Assembly: GCA_963693085.1 (NCBI GenBank)
Contig: OY856409.1
Span: 237,266,558 to 237,330,557, forward strand
Direction: 5' to 3'
Length of the DNA stretch: 64,000 nucleotides
Source of the DNA: Alisma plantago-aquatica
Taxonomy: Eukaryota; Streptophyta; Magnoliopsida; Alismatales; Alismataceae
Part shown: one piece after another, positions 47,143 to 58,357 of the stretch
Layout of the letters: every line of letters starts with the position of its first letter
Position numbering within the stretch: position 1 is the first letter of the stretch
The notes under the pieces: model-generated
Told to the model about the DNA's origin: nothing
The model's database searches: none
The model's input: only the letters and a program-made list of their open reading frames with translations
Program-made: the position numbers and the translations under genes

Positions 47143-47335
47143 CGCAACCACGCCAAAGGCCGCGACCATGACAAAGGCCGCGCCCACGACAAAGGCCGCG
47201 ACCACGACAAAGGCCGTGACCACTACATTTTCCACGACCACGACAAAGGCCACGACCACTACAAAGGCCGCGACCACGACAAAGGCCGCGACCACGACAA
47301 AAGCCGCGACCTCGACAAAAGCCGCGACCCACTGC
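47143..47335 (+). repeat. Athila-3 U3 tandem array, 18-bp unit
   Basis: About ten copies of AAAGGCCGCGACCACGAC with small changes, ending about 45 bases before the TATA box. Confidence 0.85.
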
Positions 47336-47378
47336 AGAAATGACAAGGTCGCGATTTTAAGTCAGTGCCCAGCCTGCC

Positions 47379-47386
47379 TATAAATA
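47379..47386 (+). promoter_or_regulatory. TATA box of Athila-3 LTR
   Basis: CCTATAAATAGAAC, same context as the other Athila LTRs. Confidence 0.8.
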
Positions 47387-47863
47387 GAACTCGACTCCAG
47401 TCAGTAAAATCATCATCTCCAGACGTCGTTAGGCTGCAGGACTGTCCTGGGCCTAAGGAGACGATCTCCATAGCCAAGAACCTACCCCGTGGTGGTTTCG
47501 CGGCCTGTTCACCCAGATCTGGAGTGAAGACTCAGATCTGCAAGCCACCTCATTCAGATCTGGATCTAGATCTAGATCTGGGTCTAGATCTGATGCGTCT
47601 ACACCACTTCTACGCCGCCATCTCGTCTACGAGCTGCTCCTCCTGCTGCGAGCGAGGACAACAAGAAGAAGAAGGTGGAGAGAGAAGATCTGCCCCATCT
47701 ACCGTGGTGTTCTTCCCTCCTCGTCCAGATCTGCCCCGACATCGTGTAGAAGACCGTTTCTCCACCGAGCAGCGATCATCTTCTTCACCATGCTCATGGC
47801 GGAAACTTCTCTCTCTTGTTATTCTTGTTTCTCTCACCATGAGCGGGTAGTTTACTTTCACGG

Positions 47864-47888
47864 GGGTGTGGGGACTAACCCCGCTGCC
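47864..47888 (+). other. Conserved GC stem-loop in Athila-3 R region
   Basis: GGTGTGGGG-ACTAA-CCCCGCTGCC, preceded by GAGCGGGTAGT. Homologous to 29816, 36535 and 50509. Confidence 0.55.
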
Positions 47889-48084
47889 CATGCTTTCATA
47901 TCTCACTGTTAAACATTCCATGGCATGTATATAATCTTTCATTTCGTTGTTAATCATCGATGAGTGCTTGTGGATTGATCACCTGCTTGCATATATCTTG
48001 TTCGTTTCCTATGTTGCGAGAACTTCAATGCGTAGGTTTTGAATGTCAATTAACGCGATTGACTCCCAAACTAGAAATAGAATG

Positions 48085-48320
48085 GGATTCCTTGAGGTCG
48101 TAAGTGTATGATCTATGTGGTGAAGAGCCATCTATCCCACTGTGACGCTTCTGTGTGCCTGACGCCTATATAGGGGGCCCACAACTTCATTTGGATTTCT
48201 ATATCTTCGGAGCCGTAAGTATGTGATCTGGATGGTGACGAGACATCTGATACCTAAGGTGATGCTTACGTGAACCTGACGCCCGTATGGGGGGTTCTGC
48301 AGCAGCTCTATTTGAATGGT
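48085..48320 (+). repeat. Two ~116-bp tandem repeats in Athila-3 U5
   Basis: Both copies run CGTAAGTGTATGATCT/CGTAAGTATGTGATCT, GGTGAnGAG, CATCT, TGACGCTT/TGATGCTT, CCTGACGCC, GTATGGGGGG-like, and a final TTATATCTT. They are diverged but collinear. Confidence 0.65.
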
Positions 48321-48691
48321 TATATCTTGCCTAGATGTTTGATGTTTGGATGTGATTGCATGTGTAGTGGTGGTGAAACCCGGGACCATCCCAACGATTT
48401 CCATCATTAATCTTTAATCAACCTTTAATCCTGCTCTATTACTTTCCTTGCTTTTAGCTTAATTAAACTCATTTCAACCAACCTTGTTCTAAATATTAGT
48501 CTTGATTCAACTAGATTCGACTAGACACAGATTCTTAAAAACGTTGTCCCTTGGGATTCGATCCTCAACTATAATGTGATAAGACCCGTCCGCTTGCGGG
48601 TGGCATTATTGCACGTTGTTTTGGTTAAAAACTTAGGGATTTCAACCATATGTGAGTTTGTTAGTGCGATAATATAAGCCACATCAAATTT

Positions 48692-48709
48692 TGGCGCCGT
48701 TGCCGGGGA
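48692..48709 (+). other. Athila-3 primer-binding site
   Basis: TGGCGCCGTTGCCGGGGA, the tRNA-Asp-type site typical of Athila, intact. Confidence 0.92.
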
Positions 48710-48960
48710 CAACAGAATCATCTAGTTAGATCTAGTTCTTTTGAGGCTAATTTAGGTTTTCCTTTTTATTTTGATACTATCAATCATATATACTTGAATT
48801 TGGTTATACTCCGTCCATCTTACCAGCAAAAGATCTTTCCATCCTAGGTACCCACAAAGTCTAGTGTAAGCGCTGCTCGGACAGTCCCGGACTCTCTGCT
48901 AGCTTTGACCATGAGATAGACAGAACCTTTCGTCGTCAGTACAGAGAGAACTAGGAAAGA

Positions 48961-49571
48961 ATGGCTCAAGAGGAGGAAATTGCTCGAAGGGTAGCTCAAG
49001 CCCTTAATGTACAAAGAGATAGGCTTATGTAAGAAGCCCGAGCCACAGTTCAAGAAGAAATCCAAGCAACCCAAGCAGTAGCTCAACAAGCAGAGTTACA
49101 AAAGGACCTTAGGGAGTTCTCAATCCCTAAAGCTGCTGACATTCATCACCCAGTGCAACCTCCTCCCATCAATGCTCTGAATTTTGAGATAAGAGCACAT
49201 TGGGTTACATTGCTTCAAAACAGTCCTTTCTATGGTAAGCAAGGAGAAGATAGTCAAGAACATGTTCTGAGATTCATAGACTTATGCGCCATGACAAAGC
49301 AAAATGGAGTCACAGATGATGCCATCAGACTCCAACTCTTCAAGTACTCTCTTGCTGATAGAGCTATGAGTTGGTATAACTCTTTGCAATGCGAACCCAT
49401 CACCACTTGGGGACAACTTCAAAATGTTTTTCTGGAAAAGTTTTATCCACCTTCTCTCACCTATGAAATTTGGGGCCGAATAACGCAATTCACCCAGACC
49501 CCTGGAGAATCTCTAGCCGAAGCATGGGAAAGATACAAAGAGCTTCTACGCAAGTGCCCACATCATGGCAT
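48961..49571 (+). pseudogene. Athila-3 gag N-terminal half, interrupted by Athila-4
   Basis: From ATG at 48961 the frame has one TAA (49030-49032) and is otherwise open. A Glu/Ala/Gln-rich helical segment comes first. The capsid-type retrotransposon gag domain follows (DAIRLQLFKYSLADRAMSWY, GQLQNVFLEKFYPPSL, TPGESLAEAWERYKELL, KCPHHGI) and stops dead at KCPHHGI. Athila-4 gag continues smoothly at the same residue (52300). Athila-4's LTR starts at 49572. The open frame that runs on into that LTR is a chance chimera. Confidence 0.88.
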
Positions 49572-49745
49572 TGATAACCTCCCATTTTGTGACGTTATCT
49601 TATTAGTTATCCTTAATTTTCCATACTCTTTCTTAGATAAATTAGATAGAATCATTAACTTTTTACTTTATTGCGGATTTACCAATAAACTAACTTTTCT
49701 TCTTTATCATTACACAAAACACAAAAAAAATTATTACAAAGACTC

Positions 49746-50160
49746 CACACGGTCTCAAGACCGTATGAAGACCACACGGTCCCAAGACCGTGTGAAGGTC
49801 ACTCGGTCCCAAGACCGTATGAAGACCACACGGTCCCAAGACCGTGTGAAGGTCACTCGGTCCCAAGACCGTATGAAGACCACACGGTCCAAAGACCGTA
49901 TGAAGGTCACACGGTCCCAAGACCGTGTGAAGGTCACACGGTCCCAAGACCGTATGAAGACCACACGGTCCCAAGACCGTATGAAGGTCAAACGGTCCCA
50001 AGACCGTATGAAGGTCACACGGTCCCAAGACCGTATGAAGGCCACACGGTCCCAAGACTGTGTGAAGGCCATACGATCTCAGAGACCGCATAAAGGCAAA
50101 CGGTTTGAGATCCCCAAACGGTCTCAAGACCGTTTGAGACCAAACGGTCTCAAGACCGTT
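49746..50160 (+). repeat. Athila-4 U3 tandem array, 27-bp unit, 13 copies, plus palindromes
   Basis: Thirteen 27-bp units with core CGGTCCCAAGACCGT alternate between GTGTGAAGGTCA and GTATGAAGACCA linkers. Then come larger ACGGTCTCAAGACCGTTTGA palindromes ending ~20 bases before the TATA box. Arms ACGGTC and GACCGT pair around a four-base loop. Confidence 0.9.
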
Positions 50161-50177
50161 CGGGCTCAACTTGAGCC

Positions 50178-50185
50178 TATAAATA
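50178..50185 (+). promoter_or_regulatory. TATA box of Athila-4 5' LTR
   Basis: GAGCCTATAAATAAGACC context. Confidence 0.8.
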
Positions 50186-50508
50186 AGACCCCAAGGGTCA
50201 CTTCAAGGGGGAGATCTCTTAGACGCCCAAAGGCTACCCCTCCAGTTCCAGAGCAATTCCATCCTTCATCCATCGCCCCAAGGCTGCCGGTTTGAGATCC
50301 ACGTTCCATCATCAAGCTACCTTCTCTCTCTCTCAACAGCAAAGAAGGTGGGAAGAGAAGATCCTTCATCAAGGCAACCACAAAGTGCGAAGATCATTGC
50401 TCTCTTCACCAAGGTTTCAACCTTCCCTCCTCCGTGGAGATGACGTTCTTTCTTTCTCTTCTCGCCTCCTTCTTTGTCCTTGACATGAGCGAGTAGTCTC
50501 ATTCACTA

Positions 50509-50533
50509 GGGTGCGGGGAGTAGCCCCGCTACC
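50509..50533 (+). other. Conserved GC stem-loop in Athila-4 R region
   Basis: GGTGCGGGG-AGTAG-CCCCGCTACC, a nine-pair stem with one bulged T, preceded by GAGCGAGTAGT. Homologous to the copies at 29816, 36535 and 47864. Confidence 0.6.
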
Positions 50534-50793
50534 CATGTTTTCATTTCATGCAATGTAATTCAATTGTTTGCAATAGAGATACTCTCCTTTTCAGTTCAAC
50601 ATCAATCGTTTAATGAATGCTAGTTGCTTGATCATCAACTTGTGTTACTTATTATCTTTCGGTATGAATTGTCTATGTTTTTACCCTTAGATCTGAATAT
50701 CGATTGAATGTTGGTTTTAGATGTATGTAGTCACCATATGTCTGTTTCGGTATCTAGGAGTGCTTTCATGAGTGGAGTAAACTCACCCCCATC

Positions 50794-50844
50794 GTTGCAC
50801 TTCCATACTATGAAATGGAATCAGTTGACGTATGGAAGTGCAAC
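50794..50844 (+). other. 15-bp hairpin with compensatory changes, copy 3
   Basis: Arms GTTGCACTTCCATAC (50794-50808) and GTATGGAAGTGCAAC (50830-50844) pair perfectly. They differ from 30081-30131 at three pairs, each changed on both sides; the loop TATGAAATGGAATCAGTTGAC is conserved. Confidence 0.78.
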
Positions 50845-51381
50845 CTTGGTAAGGTCGAGGAACACATTTCATGAAGGGGTAATGCAAAGAAAGTGACTAT
50901 TCATTATGGAATGGCTAGCGTTGCAATACTCCACACTTCTCGTAGCTAGTTATCCGAAAGGAAGCTAGGACTACAAGATACTAACTGATTTGACTCTCTT
51001 TGTAGGTTGTTTTATTATGTTGCATGTCTTGATCCATGTGTAGTGGTGTGAAACCCGATAACATCCTAGTGGTTTTTAATCATTGTTTACAACCTTAATT
51101 TCTACTTTCTTGCTTTACTTTCCTCGCACTTACCTTAAAACCAAATCAAACTTTCAATCTAAATATCAACTGTTAAGTAGTTAAGTACGACTAAAACATT
51201 TTCCATCTTGATTACATCAAGACCGTTGTCCCGAGGAATCGACCCTTAACTATACTACGATAAGACTTCCGCGTGTCTTAGCATACGTGGGTGGAGATCT
51301 TACCATAGTACTAGCAAGGCTAAACTTAGGGATTCATCATCTCTAGGATTTTTAGTGGCGTTGCAAAACTCCATCAAAAAT

Positions 51382-51399
51382 TGGAGCCGTTGCCGGGGA
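51382..51399 (+). other. Athila-4 primer-binding site
   Basis: TGGAGCCGTTGCCGGGGA, one mismatch from the intact Athila-3 site. Confidence 0.9.
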
Positions 51400-51551
51400 C
51401 AACGGAACGTTTTAGTTTTTACTTAACAACTTCTTGGTTGATTAGGATTTTACACTTTTTTCTTGATAACTACTCCAAATCTTCTTGATTTCTTCGTTAC
51501 CTTCCATCATCTTAACGTGTGATTTTCTTTCTACTCAGGTAGAAAACGTGT

Positions 51552-54500
51552 ATGCAAACCCCGCATAGCATCGGATTCTCCCCTGAACCAGAGTACGACT
51601 CTGAGGTAGAAAGAAGTTTCCACCGAAAAATTAGACTTAATCGCCAAAGAGCCAGAAAAATGTCTGACGAGCAACGCCTTGTTGCAGAAAGAGTTAACGC
51701 CGCCATAGCAGCACAACGAGCACAACTTATTGCAGACACTCGTGCTCAAGTGCAAGCTGAGATTCGAGCTGAGGAACAAGCCCGCATCCAAGCCGAGAAT
51801 GTTGCTGCTCAACTTGTGCTAAGAAACAAGCAACTTTGGGACTACGCAGTCCCGAAGAATTATGAAGATGATCACCCAGTCTGACCACCGATTATTAACA
51901 TACCAAACTTTGAAATCCGGACGCAATGGATCCATATCGTGCAAGGCATCTCTTTCTCTGGAGCACCCGGAGACGATTGCATGGATCACCTTAAGAGATT
52001 CAAGTCACTCTGCCGACTTGTACCTCAAGCAAGAATCGCCCTGGAAGCAATAATGTTACACCTTTTCCACTTCACCTTATCTGGAAGAGCGCTAAGCTGG
52101 TACAATGCTTTAGATAGACACCCCATCATCACTACTTGGACTCCTTTAGAAGAAAAGTTTCTTGAGAAATTCTTTCCACCTTCACTAACCTATGAGATTA
52201 GGGGACATATTAATCACTTCGCCCAACTACCTGGAGAAACACTTGCGGAAGCTTGGGAAAGATTCAAGGAACTTCTGAGAAAGTGTCCTCACCATGGCAT
52301 ATCTCAAAATCAACTCATAGAAACATTCTACAGAGGAGTAAGTGATGATATCAATCAATTTCTAGATTCCTCATCTGGAGGAAATTTTATGAGAAAGAAC
52401 TATGAAGATGCTTGGAATATAGTTACGCTAGGGGCCGAGAACCAATCCAATTGGGGAAGGTCGTCTAACCAACCCAAGGGAGTTCTTAAAGTCTACAAAG
52501 TTGAAGAATCTATGGAACTCAAGGCCATTGCAGAGGCCCTGAAGACTATTGCTACCAAGCAACAAGCCCTCGAAACTTCTTTCGGGGAATATGACAAGAA
52601 GAAAAGCTCTCAAGTTCAACAAGTAAAAGCAGCTACTGGAACTTGTGAAGCCTGTCATGCATCTGATCATCCCACATTATCATGTGGTCTGTTGTACAAT
52701 GTCATGATGGATTTACAACCGCCCGTGCCACAATATGAGACCATTATTGAGCATCCCGAGGACCAAATGCCAGAGCAAGTCAACTCCATCCATTCAATAC
52801 ATGGCCAGGTGTATTACAATCCAGATAAACCAAGAAATCATCCTAGTTTTCAATACGGGAATCCTGCAGGGACCGCCAACCCACAACAACAGACACAAGG
52901 TGGATCTTTCAATAGACAACCACCAGGATTTCATAATAAATTCAATCAGGGGAATTATAGACATGGTTTCCAAAGATCTAACTATCTTAGGAACCCTTCT
53001 TACCAATATACCCATCCAGGACTGCACCCGCAGCTGCAACAACCTAAGTTGCAGCAGCCACAACAACCTCAGTTGCAGCAGCCACAACAACCTCAGTTGC
53101 AGCAGCCACAACAACCACAGTTAACTGCACCTCTACAACAACCACAAGGACAGCAAGTCACTCAATATCAACAGAGGGGTGCTCCTCCCCAATCATCTGA
53201 TGAAATATCTTTGATTAGACAGATGCTTCAATCTCAACAGACTATGCTCGCAAACCAACAAGCTCAACAAAAGGCCGTGGAGACCCAACTAGCACAGATT
53301 GTCGCCCAATTGAAACCACAAGCCGACACCTTTGCTGGACAACCAGAGGCAAACCCACGACACAACCAAAACAGACCAGAACAACTGAGTGCCGTCACCA
53401 CACGGTCTGGTCGTGTCCTGCCTGATGTCACAAGAATCATCCATGATGATGATGATGTAGCTATTCTTTCCCCAACAGGAAACTCAAGCAAAGAAACAGA
53501 AAATTTTACTGAGAAAGAAAAAGAAAAGGAACCAATGCCAGAAGTCCCACCCAGAATTCCTTATCCGGACAGGCTGAAAGGGACCAAAATGGACACTAGG
53601 TTCCAGAAATTCAAAGAAGCTATGAAAAAACTATACATTGATATTCCTTTCCTCGATGCTCTTTCCGAAGTGCCCGCTTGGGCCAAATACCTGAAAACCC
53701 TGTTGTCGAGAAAATATATGACAGAAGAGCTTGAAACGATGAAACTAGCTCAGACCACTTCAGACATTCTGCTTAACAAAATGCCAAAGAAAAAGAAGGA
53801 CCCAGGTTCCTTCGGTATTCAGTGTTCTATTGGAAATGGCTCCAGCAAGAAAGGATTGGCAGACTTAGGAGCAAGTATATCTATTATGCCCTATTCTATG
53901 TGTAAAAGATTAGGCTTCACTGATTTGTTACCTACGACAATCACAATTCAGTTAGCCGACTCTACCATAACTGCCCCTCTTGGAATTATCGAGGATATTC
54001 TTGTCAGAATAGGAACGAATTCTAATGTCCCGTGTGATTTCGTTATTATGGACATACAAGAAGACCTAAGATACCCGATAATCTTCGGAAGACCTTTCCT
54101 AGCTACTGCCCGAGCACTTATTGATGTAGAAGCAGGAACTATTATCTTGAGACTTGGGAAGGAAGCTTTCCAGTTCAGAGTTCTTAATAGCATGAAAGGT
54201 CCAAGCATTCAAGAGGAAGTTTTTCTCCTGGATGCTATATATCAAATGTCCCAATTAGAAATGTCTGAACCCTCCGATGAATTGGAAATTACCCTTACAA
54301 ATCCGGAAGTAGAATTCTCGACAAGTGAACTAGTGCAACAATGCCTTCAATACTTAGAAAAAGATGAAGAAGCCCCAACAGCCACCTTTGAAGAACTTAA
54401 GGCCGTCACCATTATAGAAGCTACCGAGCCACCTAAGGCTCCTGAAATGAAAGCCCTACCCAAGGGGCTCAAACATGTTTTTCTTGATAATGAGAAGCTT

Positions 54501-54596
54501 TGTCCAGTAATTATCAGCTCCACTCTGGAGGAAGACCAAGAAAACAGACTTCTCAATGAACTAAAGAGGCATAAGAAAACATTGGATATAAAATGA
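51552..54596 (+). pseudogene. Athila-4 gag-protease, one in-frame TGA
   Basis: One frame of ~1014 codons broken by TGA at 51882-51884; the part from 51939 is open for 885 codons. Order: Glu/Ala/Gln-rich helix; capsid-type gag domain (~52000-52430, LPGETLAEAWERFKELLRK); zinc knuckle CEACHASDHPTLSC (~52645). Then a Gln/Pro-rich stretch with three 24-bp repeats (QPQQPQLQ, 53030-53115), and retropepsin with LADLGASISIMP at ~53855-53890 and PIIFGRPFLAT at ~54070. Gag would form particles and the protease would process them. The downstream pol starts at ATG 54593, overlapping this frame's stop by four bases (ATGA) in the -1 frame, which could be an indel or a coupling device. Confidence 0.92.
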
Positions 54597-57340
54597 CTGA
54601 CTTGATGGGTATAAATCCCGCTTTATGCATGCACAAATTGCCCATGGTTGAAGAATTCAAACCATCAAGAGAACACCAAAGAAAGTTGAACCCTAACCTC
54701 AAGGAGGTGGTTCGCCTCGAGGTCCTCAAACTTAGAAAAGTAGGTATCATCTACCCCATTTCGGATTCTCAATGGGTAAGCCCAGTGCAGGTGGTCCCAA
54801 AAAAAAGGGGGACCACTGTTGTTCTTAATGATAAAAATGAACTGGTGCCCACTAGAACCGTGACTGGGTGGCAAATGTGCATTGATTATAGAAAACTTAA
54901 TAAATCAACGCAAAAAGATCACTACCCCCTGCCCTTCCTAGATGAGGTTCTCGAGCGCTTAGCTCATTAGAAGTTCTTCTGTTACCTAGATGGTTATTTC
55001 GGGTTTTACCAAATCCCTATATACCCGGAAGATCAAGAGAAAACTACTTTTACCTGTCCTTTTGGGACATATGCTTTCAAAAGAATGCCATTCGGGCTTT
55101 GTAACGCACCAGCCACTTTCCAAAGATGCATGTCTGCTATCTTTGCAGGATTAACAGAATCTATAATGGAGGTATTCATGGACAATTTCTCAGTTTATGG
55201 AGACTCTTTCGACAACTATCTGCTCAACTTGGTTCAAGTTTTACAAAGATGCGAGGAAACAAACCTCATCTTAAATTGGGAAAAATGCCATTTTATGGTA
55301 ACTAAAGGTATCGTTCTCGGACACAGAGTGAGCGACAGAGGGATCGAGGTGGATCAAGCAAAAGTTGACGTTATCTCGAAATTGTTGCCACCAAAATACG
55401 TAAAAGGGGTACGTGCTTTCTTAGGTCATGCTGGGTTTTACAGAAGATTTATTAAAGACTTCTCTAAAATAGAAAAACCCATGACACAACTGCTGACCAA
55501 GGACACAGAGTTTAACTTTAACCAAGAATGTTTGCGAAGTTTCACAACTCTGAAAAATGCCTTGATTTCCGCACCCATACTAAGTGCTCCAGATTGGTCA
55601 CAACCTTTTGAAATCATGTGTGACGCGAGCGATTATGCCATAGGGGCCGTTTTAGGGAAAAGAATCGACAAGAAACCCTATGTTATATACTACACATCCA
55701 AAACGCTTGATGAAGCACAGAAAAATTACACCACTACAGAAAAGGAATTATTAGCTGTCATGTACGCGTTCGAGAAATTCCGCTCATACCTGATTGGAGC
55801 TAAGGTCATTGTCTACACTGACCACTCCGCTATACGGTATCTAATTCAGAAACAAGATGCAAAACCTAGACTTATCCGCTGGGTATTGATGCTTCAAGAA
55901 TTCGATTTGGAAATCCAAGACAAAAGCGGAGTGGAAAACGTCGTCGCTGATCATCTCAGCCGTATTGAAGTCGAGGATGAAGACAAAGTACCTATCCGAG
56001 ACTCCCTCCCGGACAACCAACTAATGAAAGTCGCCAATGGATTCCCCTGGTATGTCGACATTGTTAATTTTTTGGCAACAAGAATCATTCATCCGTCTGC
56101 ATCTTATCACGACAAAAAGAAGTTCATTCATGACGCTAAGCAGTATTTCTGGGACGAGCCCTATCTATTCCGCTTATGCGCAGATGGACTTTTTTGTCGA
56201 TGCATTCCAGAGACGGAAATCACCTCAGTTCTAGAGCATTGTCACTCAGGCCCCACTGGGGGCCACATGAGTTCTAAGAAGACAGCCCTCAAAGTCCTGC
56301 AATCTGGTTTTTACTGGCCAACCATCGCAAAAGATGCACATGAATACGTGCGATCATGCGACAAGTGCCAACTATCCGGTGGAATAACCAAAAGAAATGA
56401 AATGCCATTGAATATATGGCAAGAAATCGAACTCTTCGATGTATGGGGAATAGATTACATGGGTCCTTTCCCCCCATCTTACGGATTCATGTACATCTTG
56501 GTTGCTATGGATTACGTTTCGAAATGGGTAGAAGCTCTACCAACCATTTCTTGTGATTCAAAACTGGTAATCAAGATGTTTAAAGAGATAATATTCCCCA
56601 GATTCGGCGTTCCAAGAACGATAATATCTGACGGTGGATCACATTTCTTGGAACAGAGCTTTGAAGCCTTATTAAGAAAATATGGAGTCAACCATAAATT
56701 TTCTACACCGTATCATCCACAGACATGTGGACAGGTTGAAGTCTCCAATAGGCAAATTAAAGCTATCCTGGAAAAAACTGTCAAACGGCACCGCACCGAT
56801 TGGTCCACCAAACTATCTGACACTCTATGGGCCTACCGCACAGCTTTCAAAACACCAATCGGAACAACACCGTTTTGATTAGTGTATGGGAAGTCTTGCC
56901 ATTTGCCAGTTGAATTAGAGCATAAGGCCTGGTGGGCCATTAAGCAACTAAACTTCGATCTCAAAGGCGCTGGTGAATTCAGACAACTTCAACTCCAAGA
57001 ACTAGAAGAATTACGAATGACAGCCTACCACAATGCAAGAATCTACAAAGAACAAACCAAGATGTGGCACGATGGCCACATAAAAAGAAAGGATATAATC
57101 GTCGGAGACAAAGTCCTCCTATTCAATTCCAGACTAAAAATGTTTCCTGGAAAACTGCGTACTAAATGGTCGGGGCCTTTCACAATCAAACATATATACC
57201 CGACATGAGCTGTCATTATTCTCGATGATAATGGAGGAGAAAGGACCGTTAATGGTCACAGATTAAAGAAATACCACACTCCGGCAGACAAATTATCAAG
57301 ACAAACTATAGGGATCCATGATCCTATAACAACAGCATAG
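54593..57340 (+). pseudogene. Athila-4 pol: RT, RNase H and integrase, three in-frame stops
   Basis: One frame with stops at 54968-54970 (TAG), 56876-56878 (TGA) and 57206-57208 (TGA), ending at TAG 57338-57340. RT covers ~54590-55470 ([25 protein letters not shown]). The metal-binding motif reads FMDN with Asn at 55184-55186 in place of the usual second Asp, so even an uninterrupted RT should be inactive. RNase H covers ~55590-55970 (CDASDYA, TEKELLA, YTDHS, VADHLSR). Integrase covers ~56240-57300: HHCC finger (CDKC), Asp in WGIDYMGPF, Asp in IISDGGSHF, Glu in [10 protein letters not shown]. The HLPVELEHKAWWA and VNGHRLKKYH tail is Athila-like. There is no chromodomain. Confidence 0.93.
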
Positions 57341-57520
57341 CTGGAGCAAAATTTTGTCGAGCCAGCGATGTTAAACCAAAGCGCTTCTTGGGAGGCAACC
57401 CAAGACCTGAGTATCACCTTTTCTAAGTCCTAGCCTTTTATTTTGTTTTAAACCTTTTTTTTGTTTTCTTTAAGTTCTTTCATCATTAATCTAAAAATAC
57501 ATAAAAATTCACATAATTTT
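57341..57520 (+). other. Athila-4 pol 3' untranslated stretch
   Basis: Contains GCTTCTTGGGAGGCAACCCA, commonly found right after pol in Athila elements. AT-rich after that; no gene. Confidence 0.6.
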
Positions 57521-57627
57521 GGGGCCAAATGGTCTCAAGACCGTTTGCGACCAAACGGTCTCAAGACCGTTTGAGGCCAAATGGTCTCAAGACCGTTTGC
57601 GACCAAACGGTCTCAAGACCGTTTGTT
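57521..57627 (+). repeat. Internal palindrome array 1, four 26-bp units
   Basis: Four copies of CCAAACGGTCTCAAGACCGT plus TTGCGA or TTGAGG. It uses the same palindrome as the end of the LTR array (50105-50160), but lies between pol and the next ORF. A run of about 14 C follows (57635-57648). Confidence 0.9.
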
Positions 57628-57656
57628 AAGGGGCGCCCCCCCCCCCCCTAAAAACC

Positions 57657-57664
57657 TATAAATA
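57657..57664 (+). promoter_or_regulatory. Candidate internal promoter TATA box
   Basis: ACCTATAAATATATCC 30 bases after the internal palindrome array. It matches the LTR promoter layout (array, short spacer, CCTATAAATA). CT-rich leader sequence follows. Proposed to drive the downstream polyprotein; inference only. Confidence 0.6.
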
Positions 57665-58064
57665 TATCCCCCCTCGCCTACGTTCTCTCTTCTAAAAGCC
57701 CGAATTCTCGAACTTCCCTGTTTCATTCTAGAACTTCGTCTTTATGCTCGTCTCCCTCTCTGACGCCGCCATCGTCTCTACCGCCGTTTCATCACTTTGC
57801 CGTCGACTCAGCTTCTCCGCTGTCATCTATGGCTCCGTCGTCGCCCCCGCGCATTCTCACGCTCCTGCTCTGCCGCTCGCAGCACCCAGACTTCTCGCCG
57901 TCCCCATCGACAGGTAGACCACCCAGCAGTTCACCGATTTACACCACCGCCAGATAGTCGCAGGTTTTCGAACTCTGTCTTTACCCATATCGCCGTCATC
58001 GCCATCGTAGTTCCCTGCCGACGAACGGCCGCACGGTTCGTTTCCCGCGCGGTTCACCTTCCTT
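57665..58064 (+). other. Leader-like region after the internal TATA
   Basis: C/T-rich, GC-rich sequence with low-complexity frames on both strands and no family match. It does not contain the LTR R-region blocks, so it is not a piece of LTR. Confidence 0.5.
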
Positions 58065-58256
58065 TCGGTCTCCAGACCGTTTGAGACCAAACGGTCTCCA
58101 GACCGTTTGAGCTATAGATAAAAAAAAGAGAAAGAATACCCAAAACCGTTTGGGACCATTCGGTCTCCAGACCGTTTGGGACCATTCGGTCTCCAGACCG
58201 TTTGGGACCAAACGGTCTCAAGACCATTTGAGATCAAACGGTCTCTGGACCGTTTG
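58065..58256 (+). repeat. Internal palindrome array 2
   Basis: Six or so units of ACGGTCTCCAGACCGTTTGA and CATTCGGTCTCCAGACCGTT, around a short A-rich spacer at 58115-58140. It ends about 100 bases before the ATG at 58358. Confidence 0.9.
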
Positions 58257-58357
58257 AACTCAACCAATCTGCTAAAACTCAAACTCCAATAATATTACTT
58301 TGTTATATTTTCAAATTTAAGAATTCTAACTTTTGTTTTCTTGTCAATTATTTTAGA

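Larger units (their letters stand above)
46067..48686 (+). mobile_element. Athila-3 5' LTR, 2.62 kb
   Basis: It starts TGATGAATACATATTC and ends AGCCACATCA six bases before a perfect Athila primer site. The U3 is GC-rich with GATCGCGATC/GGTCGCGATC words and an 18-bp tandem array. TATA box at 47379-47386, GC stem-loop block at 47864-47888, and a ~116-bp tandem duplication at 48085-48320. A short AGATCT hexamer repeat lies at 47554-47592. It inserted in Tekay-3's 5' LTR; left flank ATATA. Confidence 0.88.
49572..51376 (+). mobile_element. Athila-4 5' LTR, 1805 bp
   Basis: It starts TGATAACCTCCC and ends CTCCATCA six bases before the primer site. U3 array 49746-50160, TATA box 50178-50185, GC stem-loop 50509-50533, covarying hairpin 50794-50844. 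The left flank GGCAT (49567-49571) is the expected target duplication. The element fills the rest of the window; its 3' LTR is not reached, and by alignment with Athila-2 should start roughly 0.8 kb past the edge. Confidence 0.9.

Noticed and set aside
47120..47383. Open frames of (K/A)ATTT repeats and, on the other strand, GRGLCRGRG repeats.
   Set aside because: Both strands are open only because the 18-bp U3 array is a multiple of three; there is no family match and it lies upstream of a TATA box.
49153..50295. A 380-codon open frame with thirteen TRSQDRMKV-like 9-residue repeats, looking like a novel repeat protein.
   Set aside because: The first ~140 residues are Athila-3 gag; the rest is the Athila-4 LTR U3 array read through. 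A 27-bp unit is a multiple of three and so stays open by chance.
57665..58090. Possible small secreted Arg/Ser-rich protein.
   Set aside because: GC-rich leader between two palindrome arrays; open frames exist on both strands and none resembles a known protein.
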